A stretch of DNA of 64,000 nucleotides from a virus: positions 159,261 to 223,260 of IMG/VR virus record IMGVR_UViG_3300043449_002710, one strand, 5' to 3'. Below are positions 51,227-58,703 of this stretch, one piece after another. Made by a program: the position numbers and the translations under genes. How positions within the stretch are numbered: the first letter of the stretch is position 1; each line of letters starts with the position of its first letter. The notes under the pieces were generated by a model. It was not told the DNA's origin. It saw only the letters and a program-made list of their open reading frames with translations, and did no database searches.

Positions 51227-51243
51227 CACCTTGGAGTAGCCGT

Positions 51244-51495
51244 ATGAACGTACAAGTCATGAATACCCAGCTCAAAGATTTGATTCGGCAAAAAGTTTTG
51301 TCCATGGCCGAACGCGAAGAACTTGAACCCGACATGGATTGGAACTTGGTCAATGAACTCTCAGAATTCATCATTGCACTGACCTTAGGCCATGTCGAAA
51401 AAGCTTTCAGGCAAGTCGATGCCAACTTGGCTAACAAAGTCGTAAGCCTTGCCCGCACCCGAGTAGAGACTCCTAAAGAACAGGCTACCCCATGA
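51244..51495 (+). CDS. Small helical protein
   Basis: 83 residues, helical and acidic. Its stop overlaps the nuclease start by four bases (ATGA), so both are co-translated. Function is unknown. Confidence 0.6.
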   Translation: MNVQVMNTQLKDLIRQKVLSMAEREELEPDMDWNLVNELSEFIIALTLGHVEKAFRQVDANLANKVVSLARTRVETPKEQATP

Positions 51496-52523
51496 AATTT
51501 TTGCACACTTCGGATTTCCACGCCGGTAGCGGTCGAAGGTTGGTGAAGATCAACAAGACCGACCCACTGGCTTATCTGAAGCGAACACAATGGCACTGGA
51601 GAAAAGTGGTGGAGATCGCTCGTGAGCGACAGGTGGATTTTGCCATCATTGCGGGAGATCTTTTTGAGGATGCCTCCACCACGATCGAAGAGCTTTTGGC
51701 TCTTTACTCGGTGCTGACTGAATTCGGGGAAGTTTGCCCTGTGATTGTCACCCCAGGAAACCACGACGAAACTCGGGTCGGGGAATTTCAACAAAGCTAT
51801 CTCAAGCTTCTTGGGATCAAAAACATCCATGTGACCATGGGGAAGCCCGAAAGTTTAACCATGCCCGGGAATATCCGAGTCTTGGCCTGCCCATGGACAG
51901 GGATTAAAAAACAAGATGAGTTTGATGCCTACCTTCAAGAGCATTATAGCGGAGAAGAGATCGTCATCTTACACGAATGCTTTGCCAAGATCACAACGGA
52001 TACCGGGTGGGTGGCGAAGCTTGGGGTACAGATTCCTGACATTAGTGGAGTAAAATATTTCGCCTGTGGGGATATCCACAAAAAACAGAGACTCTCTTTG
52101 CCGCACGCTTGGTATTCTGGTGCTCCGGGGCAATGGAACTTTGGAGATAAACCGAATAAGGGGGTCCTGATCGTTGATACAGATCAGTATGAGTGGACAC
52201 CTGAATTTGTACCGATCCGATCAGAAATAGAGCTGCATCAGATTACGGACCTTTCTCAAATCCCAGAGCACAGCTCGCACTGGTATCAGTTCCACGTGGA
52301 ACCAAGTGCTATTCCCTCTTTCTTACCTGAGTGCGTAAAAGATATGGATATCAAAGCCGCCAAAATCGAAGCACCTGTGGTAATGTCCACGGCCCTAGAA
52401 AAAGACGAAATCACTCTTTCCATCGATTATTCCGATGGGGTGGATGAGATCTTAGGGGCGGCTGGATTTGATGGTGCTTTAATCCAAGAGATAAAAACAG
52501 AAATCCAAAGGGTGACACAATGA
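51492..52523 (+). CDS. SbcD/Mre11-type nuclease
   Basis: 343 residues. The metallophosphoesterase motifs appear in order: HTSDFHAG, AGDLFED, TPGNHDE, LHECF and ACGDIHKK. This is the SbcD / T4 gp47 family, which with an SMC-like partner (SbcC/gp46) trims DNA ends during recombination. The partner is not in this window. It overlaps the genes on both sides by four bases, so this is one operon. Confidence 0.8.
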   Translation: MKFLHTSDFHAGSGRRLVKINKTDPLAYLKRTQWHWRKVVEIARERQVDFAIIAGDLFEDASTTIEELLALYSVLTEFGEVCPVIVTPGNHDETRVGEFQQSYLKLLGIKNIHVTMGKPESLTMPGNIRVLACPWTGIKKQDEFDAYLQEHYSGEEIVILHECFAKITTDTGWVAKLGVQIPDISGVKYFACGDIHKKQRLSLPHAWYSGAPGQWNFGDKPNKGVLIVDTDQYEWTPEFVPIRSEIELHQITDLSQIPEHSSHWYQFHVEPSAIPSFLPECVKDMDIKAAKIEAPVVMSTALEKDEITLSIDYSDGVDEILGAAGFDGALIQEIKTEIQRVTQ

Positions 52524-52840
52524 CTAAGAAAACCGTGACTTTAGTAGATCTTTTACAATTAGTTGAACTCTTGCGCGGAAGCGAAGTTCGTTTAGGCGAA
52601 GAGGGCAATGAACTGATTCTAGCTTTAGCTAAAAACAATCTTCCTAGCGATCTCGATGAAGCATTGGAGATGATCGAAGAGGATTGGCTCTACCTCGAAG
52701 ACCAAGAAGGAGAAGTGGACTCCGAAGAGGAAGAGGAGAGCGAAGATGAGGATGTGGATGCGGAGGACGAAGAAGACTTCGAATCCTTGGAAGATATAGA
52801 AGAAGAAGAAGAAGAAGAAAACGACGACGAAGAATATTGA
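52520..52840 (+). CDS. Very acidic small protein
   Basis: 106 residues. The C-terminal half is almost all Glu/Asp (about residues 58-106). Such tails can mimic DNA or bind basic proteins. The acidic run is encoded by GAA/GAG repeats and may vary in length. Coupled to the nuclease gene by a 4-base overlap. Confidence 0.6.
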   Translation: MTKKTVTLVDLLQLVELLRGSEVRLGEEGNELILALAKNNLPSDLDEALEMIEEDWLYLEDQEGEVDSEEEEESEDEDVDAEDEEDFESLEDIEEEEEEENDDEEY

Positions 52841-52844
52841 TCAA

Positions 52845-53060
52845 TCAAGAAACTGGCATCAATCTCTTGGCGTGATGAGATCTCAAAATGACTTCATGTC
52901 TACGGCGATGAAAAAGATCCGAAGCTTTCTTGGCGGATTCGTAAATCAAATCCAATTGAGTTTGATCCAAACCCCCATGTCTTTTCCCAAGACTCGCGGC
53001 GAAATACAATACCTGAAGGGATTGTCCCAGTTGTTCTAAAAAAAGCTCTTCGTCGTTCAT
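52845..53060 (-). CDS. Small unrecognised protein
   Basis: 71 residues, helical, with a His/Arg-rich end (FHRRRHEVILRSHHAKRL). It converges on the acidic gene with four bases between the stops. No family recognised. Confidence 0.5.
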   Translation of the reverse strand: MNDEELFLEQLGQSLQVLYFAASLGKRHGGLDQTQLDLIYESAKKASDLFHRRRHEVILRSHHAKRLMPVS

Positions 53061-53136
53061 ATTTTGGGTGTCTATAGCAAAAGTAGAGAAACCTTAAAAA
53101 CAAATTTAAAAAAAATTTACGGTTAATGATTCTTAA

Positions 53137-53337
53137 ATGCTTCAAATAATTCTTCACAACCTTCGACTTACGCTCACAGATTTTCTTTTGGCTTTGGCGT
53201 TGAGAGTAATTCCCAAAGACACCCAAGAAGCATTTTTGCTTGCAAAATGCCTTCAATTTTATCTATCTAAAGTCAAATCCCTTGAGCTTGAAAAAGCAGC
53301 AGACAAGTCTCAAGGTGCAGCGAATTTCCCAGAGTGA
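53137..53337 (+). CDS. Small protein with hydrophobic N-terminus
   Basis: 66 residues. The first ~26 (MLQIILHNLRLTLTDFLLAL) are hydrophobic enough for one membrane helix; the rest is polar. No ribosome site is visible. The next ~155 bases to 53492 hold no gene I can support. Confidence 0.4.
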   Translation: MLQIILHNLRLTLTDFLLALALRVIPKDTQEAFLLAKCLQFYLSKVKSLELEKAADKSQGAANFPE

Positions 53338-53492
53338 CTTATGGCAATGGGATACATGGAGAAATTTGCGGCTACTCATGTGGTTGTCTAGGACCCCACG
53401 CCTAGCGACACTCTTGGCAACTAATCCAAGCGACAGATGGAAGCCAAGCGTGGTTGGGAGACGCGACAGAGGGAAACCTCACTCCCAAAACT

Positions 53493-53726
53493 TTACCACC
53501 ACTTGTCTGGGCACTGAGCCTCAATTAATTTTGTTTTTACTTTCATATAACAAAGACATTCCAGGCAGAGATCCCGCTTTTTATCGTACTTCGGGCAAAC
53601 GCTACAGATTTGAAGTCGTTCTTGGGTCACCTTGTTGGTGATTGTGGTTCTTCGAGTAAACAGAAATCGCCAAATCACACGCGCCCAAGTTTGCACGGCA
53701 AGACGGACTGCTTTTATCAACCTCAT
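53493..53726 (-). CDS. Membrane-proximal Cys-rich protein, paralogue of 445-699
   Basis: 77 residues. A basic, Trp-containing, partly hydrophobic N-terminus (AVQTWARVIWRFLF) is followed by CSVCPKYDKKRDLCLECLCY and QCPDKWW. The Cys spacing is the same as in 445-699. It probably binds zinc and may sit at the membrane. Divergent from the tubulin-like gene. Confidence 0.6.
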   Translation of the reverse strand: MRLIKAVRLAVQTWARVIWRFLFTRRTTITNKVTQERLQICSVCPKYDKKRDLCLECLCYMKVKTKLIEAQCPDKWW

Positions 53727-53755
53727 AGGTTTCCTCTACTATTTAAAATAAACGC

Positions 53756-53770
53756 CATTATTTTAGTAAA
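53756..53770 (+). promoter_or_regulatory. CATTATTTTAG promoter-like element
   Basis: It lies about 23 bases before the tubulin-like gene, ahead of its GAGGAG ribosome site. Confidence 0.35.
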
Positions 53771-53793
53771 AAGATTGAAGAGGAGACTTCCCA

Positions 53794-54915
53794 ATGACCG
53801 AAGAAATCATGGATTTGCCAGATATCGAAACCCCAGATCCAGAAGTCTATACGAAGTCTGAGCCTGAGGTGGAAGAAGATCTCAAGAAAACAGCCATCTC
53901 GTTTGGTTTCATTGGAGTCGGTCAAGCGGGTGGCAAAATCGCAGCCGAGTTCTACAACTTAGGTTATCGGAAAGTTGTGGCCGTCAACACCACGAAAAAT
54001 GATTTCATGGGTCTTTCCATCCCTACCAATCGGCATCTAGTCGTTGGAGATGGCTCAGGCGCTGGGAAGAAGCCTGAAGTCGGGGCCAAGGCCGTTCAAA
54101 ACGCCAAGGAAGATATCTTGTCGTTGCTTCGGAAAAGCTTTGGCTCGAACGTGGACAAGATCATTGTCATCGCCTCAGGCGGAGGCGGAACCGGAAACGG
54201 TGGCTGCCTAGAGATGATTCAAATCGCTCAAGACTACATGAAAGAGATCCAAAAAAATCCGGCTCGAAATGTCGGGGCTTTGGTGGCTCTTCCTAAAGAC
54301 TCTGAAAAAGGCGCGGCTCAAATTCATTCGGCCATCCTGATGGAAGCTCTGTTTGAAAAAGCCAAAACGGATCTAGCCCCTTTGATCTTGGTCGATAATG
54401 AGCAGATCGCCAAGCAGTGGCCCAACGCTTCGATTGCCCAGGTATTCTCCATGGCCAACAAGAACGTCTGCGGGCTTCTCGACATTTTCAACACGTTGGC
54501 TTGCCGCCCGAGCCAGTACAGCTCGTTTGACAAAGCTGACCTTTGCTCAGTCTTAGACCACGGTGCGGTGATCTTTGGTTCGACCACCCTAAACGATATT
54601 AGTTCAGGGTCAGCCATTTCTGATGCAATCCGCCAAAACCTCCAGAAGGGGATTTTAGTGGAAGGGATCGACTTATCCACCTCCAAAGCCGGGGCTGGTA
54701 TTTTAGTGGGTTCTTCAGAAATCTTAAACACCCTTCCCTCGTCTTATGTGGACGAAGCCTTTAAGACGTTGGCTCGGGTGATGGGTTCGGACAAAAAAAC
54801 CATCACGGTGCATCAAGGGGTGTTTGAAACAACTAAGCCTAAGCTTTTGCTCTACACAATCTGTGGCGGCGTAGAGTTGCCTACCGTGCGTCTTGAAAAA
54901 CTCAAACGGGGTTAA
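53794..54915 (+). CDS. FtsZ/tubulin-like GTPase
   Basis: 373 residues. After a ~33-residue acidic extension, FGFIGVGQAGGKIA (T1 loop, ~37-50) and IASGGGGTGNGG (T4 glycine-rich loop, ~129-140) match the GTP-binding signature of the tubulin/FtsZ/TubZ/PhuZ superfamily. Phage members can form filaments that position DNA or the replication compartment. The catalytic Asp of the T7 loop cannot be fixed by eye. The gene has a good ribosome site. Whether it polymerises is unknown. Confidence 0.75.
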   Translation: MTEEIMDLPDIETPDPEVYTKSEPEVEEDLKKTAISFGFIGVGQAGGKIAAEFYNLGYRKVVAVNTTKNDFMGLSIPTNRHLVVGDGSGAGKKPEVGAKAVQNAKEDILSLLRKSFGSNVDKIIVIASGGGGTGNGGCLEMIQIAQDYMKEIQKNPARNVGALVALPKDSEKGAAQIHSAILMEALFEKAKTDLAPLILVDNEQIAKQWPNASIAQVFSMANKNVCGLLDIFNTLACRPSQYSSFDKADLCSVLDHGAVIFGSTTLNDISSGSAISDAIRQNLQKGILVEGIDLSTSKAGAGILVGSSEILNTLPSSYVDEAFKTLARVMGSDKKTITVHQGVFETTKPKLLLYTICGGVELPTVRLEKLKRG

Positions 54916-54921
54916 AAAACG

Positions 54922-55731
54922 GTGGAGGAGTATTACAAATGCCTGGGGGCTTCTCCGAAGGATACCCCTCAGGAGCTTCGCAGCAAGTGGCTTAAGAAAT
55001 GCCGTGAGCACCACCCCGACAAGGGGGGAGATCCTGCTCAGTTTCGAGCTGCGACTCACGCCTATAAGATGCTCACTGATGCTTCATATCAACAAGAGCA
55101 TAAAAAAGTAGACCTTAGCGACATCCTGACTTTCAATGTCCGAATGCCCGTCTCTTTCGAAGAAGCCTTCTTTGGGAAGAGTTTGGTCTTCACTTGGAAC
55201 CGGATGGAACTTGATCAAACGCTCACGCCGATCCAGCCAGCCGATGGGAAGCTTGAGCCGCTTTCGATCACCCTAGTCATCCCGCCTGGATCGATGCAAG
55301 GGTTGCGTTTTTCAGAAGCGGGCAAGGGCTTGAGGCTAGGCGAGCATGTCGGGGATGTCCAAGTTCAGATCATCGTGCGAGGGCATCCCAAATTCAAAGC
55401 ACAAGACCTCAACATCCTCTCGGAAGAGAAGGTTCCACTAGAGATGCTCTTGCGCGGCGGAAAGATCGACGTGCAGACGATGTTTGGAATCAAGGAGCTG
55501 AAGATTCCCCCAGGCACCCAGCCCGGCGAGCAGCTCAAGATCAAGCATTGCGGGGTGAATAAAAAAGGAGCGCATCTGGTCACAGTCTTACCTATCTTCC
55601 CCACCGGGCAAGACTTAAAAGACAAAAGAACACTCTCGGATCTCGACATCGACTGGACGGTCGAGGAAGAAAAAGAAGATGCCACGCCGAATGAAGACCT
55701 AGAGATGTTCAACGTCTTTCGGAAGATTTAA
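54922..55731 (+). CDS. DnaJ-type co-chaperone
   Basis: 269 residues from GTG 54922. The J domain (residues 1-60) has YYKCLGASPKDTPQEL and the essential HPD at 31-33. It lacks the Cys-rich zinc domain; the remainder matches the two C-terminal peptide-binding domains of DnaJ/CbpA (LVIPPGSMQGLRF, IPPGTQPGEQLKIKHCG). It would stimulate host DnaK. It follows the tubulin-like gene by six bases, so they are probably co-expressed. Confidence 0.8.
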   Translation: MEEYYKCLGASPKDTPQELRSKWLKKCREHHPDKGGDPAQFRAATHAYKMLTDASYQQEHKKVDLSDILTFNVRMPVSFEEAFFGKSLVFTWNRMELDQTLTPIQPADGKLEPLSITLVIPPGSMQGLRFSEAGKGLRLGEHVGDVQVQIIVRGHPKFKAQDLNILSEEKVPLEMLLRGGKIDVQTMFGIKELKIPPGTQPGEQLKIKHCGVNKKGAHLVTVLPIFPTGQDLKDKRTLSDLDIDWTVEEEKEDATPNEDLEMFNVFRKI

Positions 55732-55755
55732 TCTTATCTAGTGCTCGAAATAGAT

Positions 55756-56148
55756 CTAGTGCGCGATATAGATCTCGTGAGCCATCCTAGTCATGAAGCC
55801 CACCAGTTCCTGGATATTCTGATCAGTCGGGTCAACGCCGAACTGCTCTAAGAGATCGTGCGCCTGAGCCAAAGATTGCAGCGTTTCATTTTGAATGAAT
55901 TGCATCAAAGCTTGTGGGTTTTTGGCTTTGACAAAAGCCCCTGGATGGCTCTCGGTATAGGGATCTAAGCCTTGTTTTTTCAGTTCCGAACGGATGCGCT
56001 CATTGGATTTCTGAACCAAAAGATAGGCCTGATCGATCAAAGCATCCGTCTCATTCCCATCGAGGCCAAAATCCGCCAAGACACGCGCTTTCTGCGCAGA
56101 AGTGACAATTTTCTGCAGAGTAGGATACTTCCGAGAGATCGATTTCAT
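55756..56148 (-). CDS. YP-tagged helical protein
   Basis: 130 residues. MKSISRKYPTLQKIVTSAQ is a clear tag copy; the rest is helical and unrecognised. It is the only clear N-terminal tag copy on the minus strand. A short tandem repeat around its stop (near 55735-55775) shows a small duplication. Confidence 0.65.
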   Translation of the reverse strand: MKSISRKYPTLQKIVTSAQKARVLADFGLDGNETDALIDQAYLLVQKSNERIRSELKKQGLDPYTESHPGAFVKAKNPQALMQFIQNETLQSLAQAHDLLEQFGVDPTDQNIQELVGFMTRMAHEIYIAH

Positions 56149-56240
56149 AGGAACCCCTTTTCCTAGAAATACTCTACTTTTTTTGCATCCCGGCTAGCCT
56201 GAAAAATGAAAATAGTGTACTTGAGCTGCGTGGGTGGGAA

Positions 56241-56384
56241 ATGGGTAAAAAACCAATGAAACCACGACAAAAGCACAAAAAGACACCGACCGTCGAAGAG
56301 CGGCGCAAAAGACTCTACCGCCTTTTTAAAAAGGAACGCGCCTTGGCTATAGCAGCCGCCTTAAAGAAAGCTTCCAGTCAATAA
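56241..56384 (+). CDS. Small basic protein
   Basis: 47 residues, Lys/Arg-rich (PMKPRQKHKKTPTVEERRKR), ending in an Ala-rich helix. GGTGGG lies just before the ATG. Likely binds nucleic acid or is a small virion protein; no family. Confidence 0.5.
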   Translation: MGKKPMKPRQKHKKTPTVEERRKRLYRLFKKERALAIAAALKKASSQ

Positions 56385-56400
56385 ATAGTAAATAGAAGGC

Positions 56401-56613
56401 ATGGATAAAATCTATGTCATCTATAAAGATGATTTTGGTTATTTTTTAAAAGCCATCCAGATCGGCGATGGCTTCAAGCTGATCCCCTTAGATGAAATCT
56501 TAGATCGAAGCCAAACCTTGGCTGAGATCCGCACAAAAATTCCGGCCAAAAAAATTGTTCGAATGGAGAGGTTTTCCGTGCCTGATCCTGCCTTCGTGGA
56601 GGCTTGGTTTTAA
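56401..56613 (+). CDS. Small unrecognised protein
   Basis: 70 residues, MDKIYVIYKDDFGYFL..., a small alpha/beta protein. GAAGG precedes the ATG. It follows the small basic gene by 16 bases. Confidence 0.5.
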   Translation: MDKIYVIYKDDFGYFLKAIQIGDGFKLIPLDEILDRSQTLAEIRTKIPAKKIVRMERFSVPDPAFVEAWF

Positions 56614-56671
56614 ATGGACCTTTATCTGCAAATCGCTTGGACTAACGGGTATGGGATTTGTTAGAGTTTTG

Positions 56672-57043
56672 TTAGGTCTTATCAAAAATAATTTGAAGTT
56701 CTTTAAGTAGAGCGGCTTTATTTTCATCAGAAAAACGGTTTTTGAGCTTTTCACGAATAACAATTCTGTCGTAATCAAATATCTCACGCATTTCATCAAC
56801 TTTTGCTGATGAGCTGGATAACTCTAGCTCCGCAATCTCCCTAACTAGCTCCCGTAAACTTGTTCCTTGGACTGTAGAGAAATGTTGAAAAACTTGAGAA
56901 AGAGTCTCAAATCCCTCTTTACTCATACTGTTCTTAACTTCAAGAGAATGACCCAAGCTGTATAAATCAAAATTCTTTTGGTAAACTTTCGCTAAAAAAA
57001 TCACCATATCTTTTAAAATCTGAACCTTTTTTTCTGTTTCCAT
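56672..57043 (-). CDS. Small helical protein
   Basis: 123 residues, helical, charged, no known motif. AGAGG lies before the ATG at 57043. It converges on the plus-strand gene 56401-56613. Confidence 0.55.
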   Translation of the reverse strand: METEKKVQILKDMVIFLAKVYQKNFDLYSLGHSLEVKNSMSKEGFETLSQVFQHFSTVQGTSLRELVREIAELELSSSSAKVDEMREIFDYDRIVIREKLKNRFSDENKAALLKELQIIFDKT

Positions 57044-57650
57044 TACATACGCCTCTTTTAAAGACTACCATTCCAATCGCTTATCATATTTATCGGGTCG
57101 GTTTTGGTCGAACCCAATTAAGTCCGCATGGCTCGGAATGGAAGTCCGTGATGCGAAATCTAAAGCTTCCGCCCGATCGGTGCCACGATGTCTCTCGGAG
57201 TGAACTGAAGAAGCTGAAACAAAAATGGCAAATGGAGAAGGCGCAGCAATCCAGAGAAATTAACTCCAGCGATCCTCAGTTTACGCTAAGCGCAAACTCG
57301 AAGCCTAAAATTTTCCGTTTGACGGCACTTTGAAAATTTCCTAAGCCCAAAAGTCTCTGAACGAAAATTCAGACGGATTTCGTGGCCGCCATGGCCACCA
57401 CTTCGCTGTCGGGGATTCCTCTGCTGGAATCGCCAAGGATGCAAAACCTGGGCAGGAAATTCGTGATCGGGGCCTACAGAACAGTTCGCAGGCCAAACGC
57501 CAGAAGCTCTCGGGTGCGCTCGGGATTGGGGAGGGCGTGAACTCGGTGCGAGATCAGCTCGCGCAAATGCAACCCCAGAAATGCCGATGCTGAATTCATC
57601 GGGCATTACCTCGACGGCTCGGCAAACCCCGGATTGGGATTTTCTTGAAG

Positions 57651-57710
57651 CGACCAGAGGGCACTTCTAGCGGCGATTTTCGCCGTTTAGAATTCGTCCC
57701 TCTCCGGTCG
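57651..57710. ncRNA. Long imperfect hairpin, possible structured RNA
   Basis: Four nested stems pair in order: CGACC with GGTCG, AGAGGG with CCCTCT, TTCTA with TAGAA, and CGGCGA with TCGCCG around a short loop. No T-run follows, so a plain terminator is unlikely. Confidence 0.35.
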
Positions 57711-57940
57711 GCGACCCTGGATTGGTCAACTATTCTTTCTTTTCTGAAATATTCTGGGGAAGATCTGGGGGTTTTCTTCGCGTGCGTGCGTGCGCGTGAG
57801 ACTAGGGCTAAGACTTGAGACTAGGCTTGGGCTCTAGGCGCGAGCGTAGCGAGCGTCTAGGGCACCCGTTCCCGTTCCCCGGGCGAAGCCTACCGATCTC
57901 GCTGAGCGCGAAGCGCGAAGCGAAAGAACCCCCCGCCTTC

Positions 57941-57957
57941 GGGACGCGAAGCGTCCC
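57941..57957. repeat. 7-bp inverted repeat
   Basis: GGGACGC-GAA-GCGTCCC lies in the GC-rich part of the gene-free stretch, flanked by C- and G-runs that could extend the stem. Confidence 0.6.
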
Positions 57958-58140
57958 TGGGGGAACACAAGACAGATTCGTAGGCTTAGGGTATATCCCA
58001 AGACTAAGCTTAAGCTTAAGACCCAAGACTCGCGTACACGCGAAGGGTAGGGGAATGGCGTAGAATACGCGCCCGCGCACGCGAAGCGTAGACAAGGCGT
58101 AAGGGGTAGGCTAAGACTTAGGCTCAGGTCTTCAGCCTAG

Positions 58141-58161
58141 GGTGTCCAGGCTTTGGACACC
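58141..58161. repeat. 8-bp inverted repeat
   Basis: GGTGTCCA and TGGACACC with a 5-base loop form a perfect hairpin in the gene-free stretch. Confidence 0.6.
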
Positions 58162-58635
58162 GGGGTCTCGGGTGACGCTCTAAAATGCCCTAGAATCGAT
58201 TTCTGGGTGTTGCTTGCGGGATAGGTATTGCCTTGGGGTCAAAATTCAAACCTGAGCCAGATCTGTGCGTCTGATGCGAAATGGCGGGATGGGTCTGAGG
58301 CGGAAAACAGGCAGGAGTGAGATTTGAGTTTCAGGAAAGCTCAGGCTGTTTGATTTCCTGAAAATAAAACCAAATCGGTTGAAAAGCAAGAAAAAAATAA
58401 TCGATCTGTTCTCTCAAACGATTGGTTGGGAGCAGAGAGTCAATTTATTCTTTTTAAAATAATATAAGACGAAGCCTTCTCCGAGAGTTAGCCGTCTTCA
58501 TTCAGCACCTCATCACCACCGAAATCTCTCAGAGTTATTAAAATAAATATAAATATATTTGATACTTAAAGAACATTTGTTTGGTCTTTAAAACCTGAAG
58601 CCACCTTAAACAAACTCCAAACTCCTAAGTTATTT

Positions 58636-58670
58636 GGTTATTTTAGCTGAGAAAGATTTCTGGTTATTTT
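58636..58670 (+). promoter_or_regulatory. Two GGTTATTTT promoter-like elements
   Basis: GGTTATTTTAGC and GGTTATTTTTGG lie 26 bases apart, about 35-65 bases before the fibre gene at 58704. Confidence 0.4.
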
Positions 58671-58703
58671 TGGTAAAAAGGGATCTGAAAGGTAGGCGGC
58701 AAA

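Larger units (their letters stand above)
57044..58703. other. Long stretch without a clear gene, palindrome-rich
   Basis: This 1.66 kb stretch has no gene I can support firmly. Around 57151-57333 and 57345-57593 there are two frames with coding-like sequence; the second reads FRGRHGHHFAVGDSS and ALGIGEGVNSVRDQL but has no start codon, so they may be relics of one gene. From about 57780 to 58200 the DNA is GC-rich and full of short palindromes and near-repeats such as GCGAAGCG and CTAGG/CTTAGG. From about 58430 it is AT-rich with two GGTTATTTT elements. Confidence 0.6.

Noticed and set aside
53240-53641. Plus-strand 133-codon frame
   Set aside because: It overlaps a better gene at 53137 and the Cys-rich gene on the other strand, has random composition and no ribosome site.
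57815-58095. Open frames on both strands in the GC-rich palindromic part
   Set aside because: The frames are Arg/Pro/Ser-rich products of GC-rich repeats, lack ribosome sites and resemble no protein.
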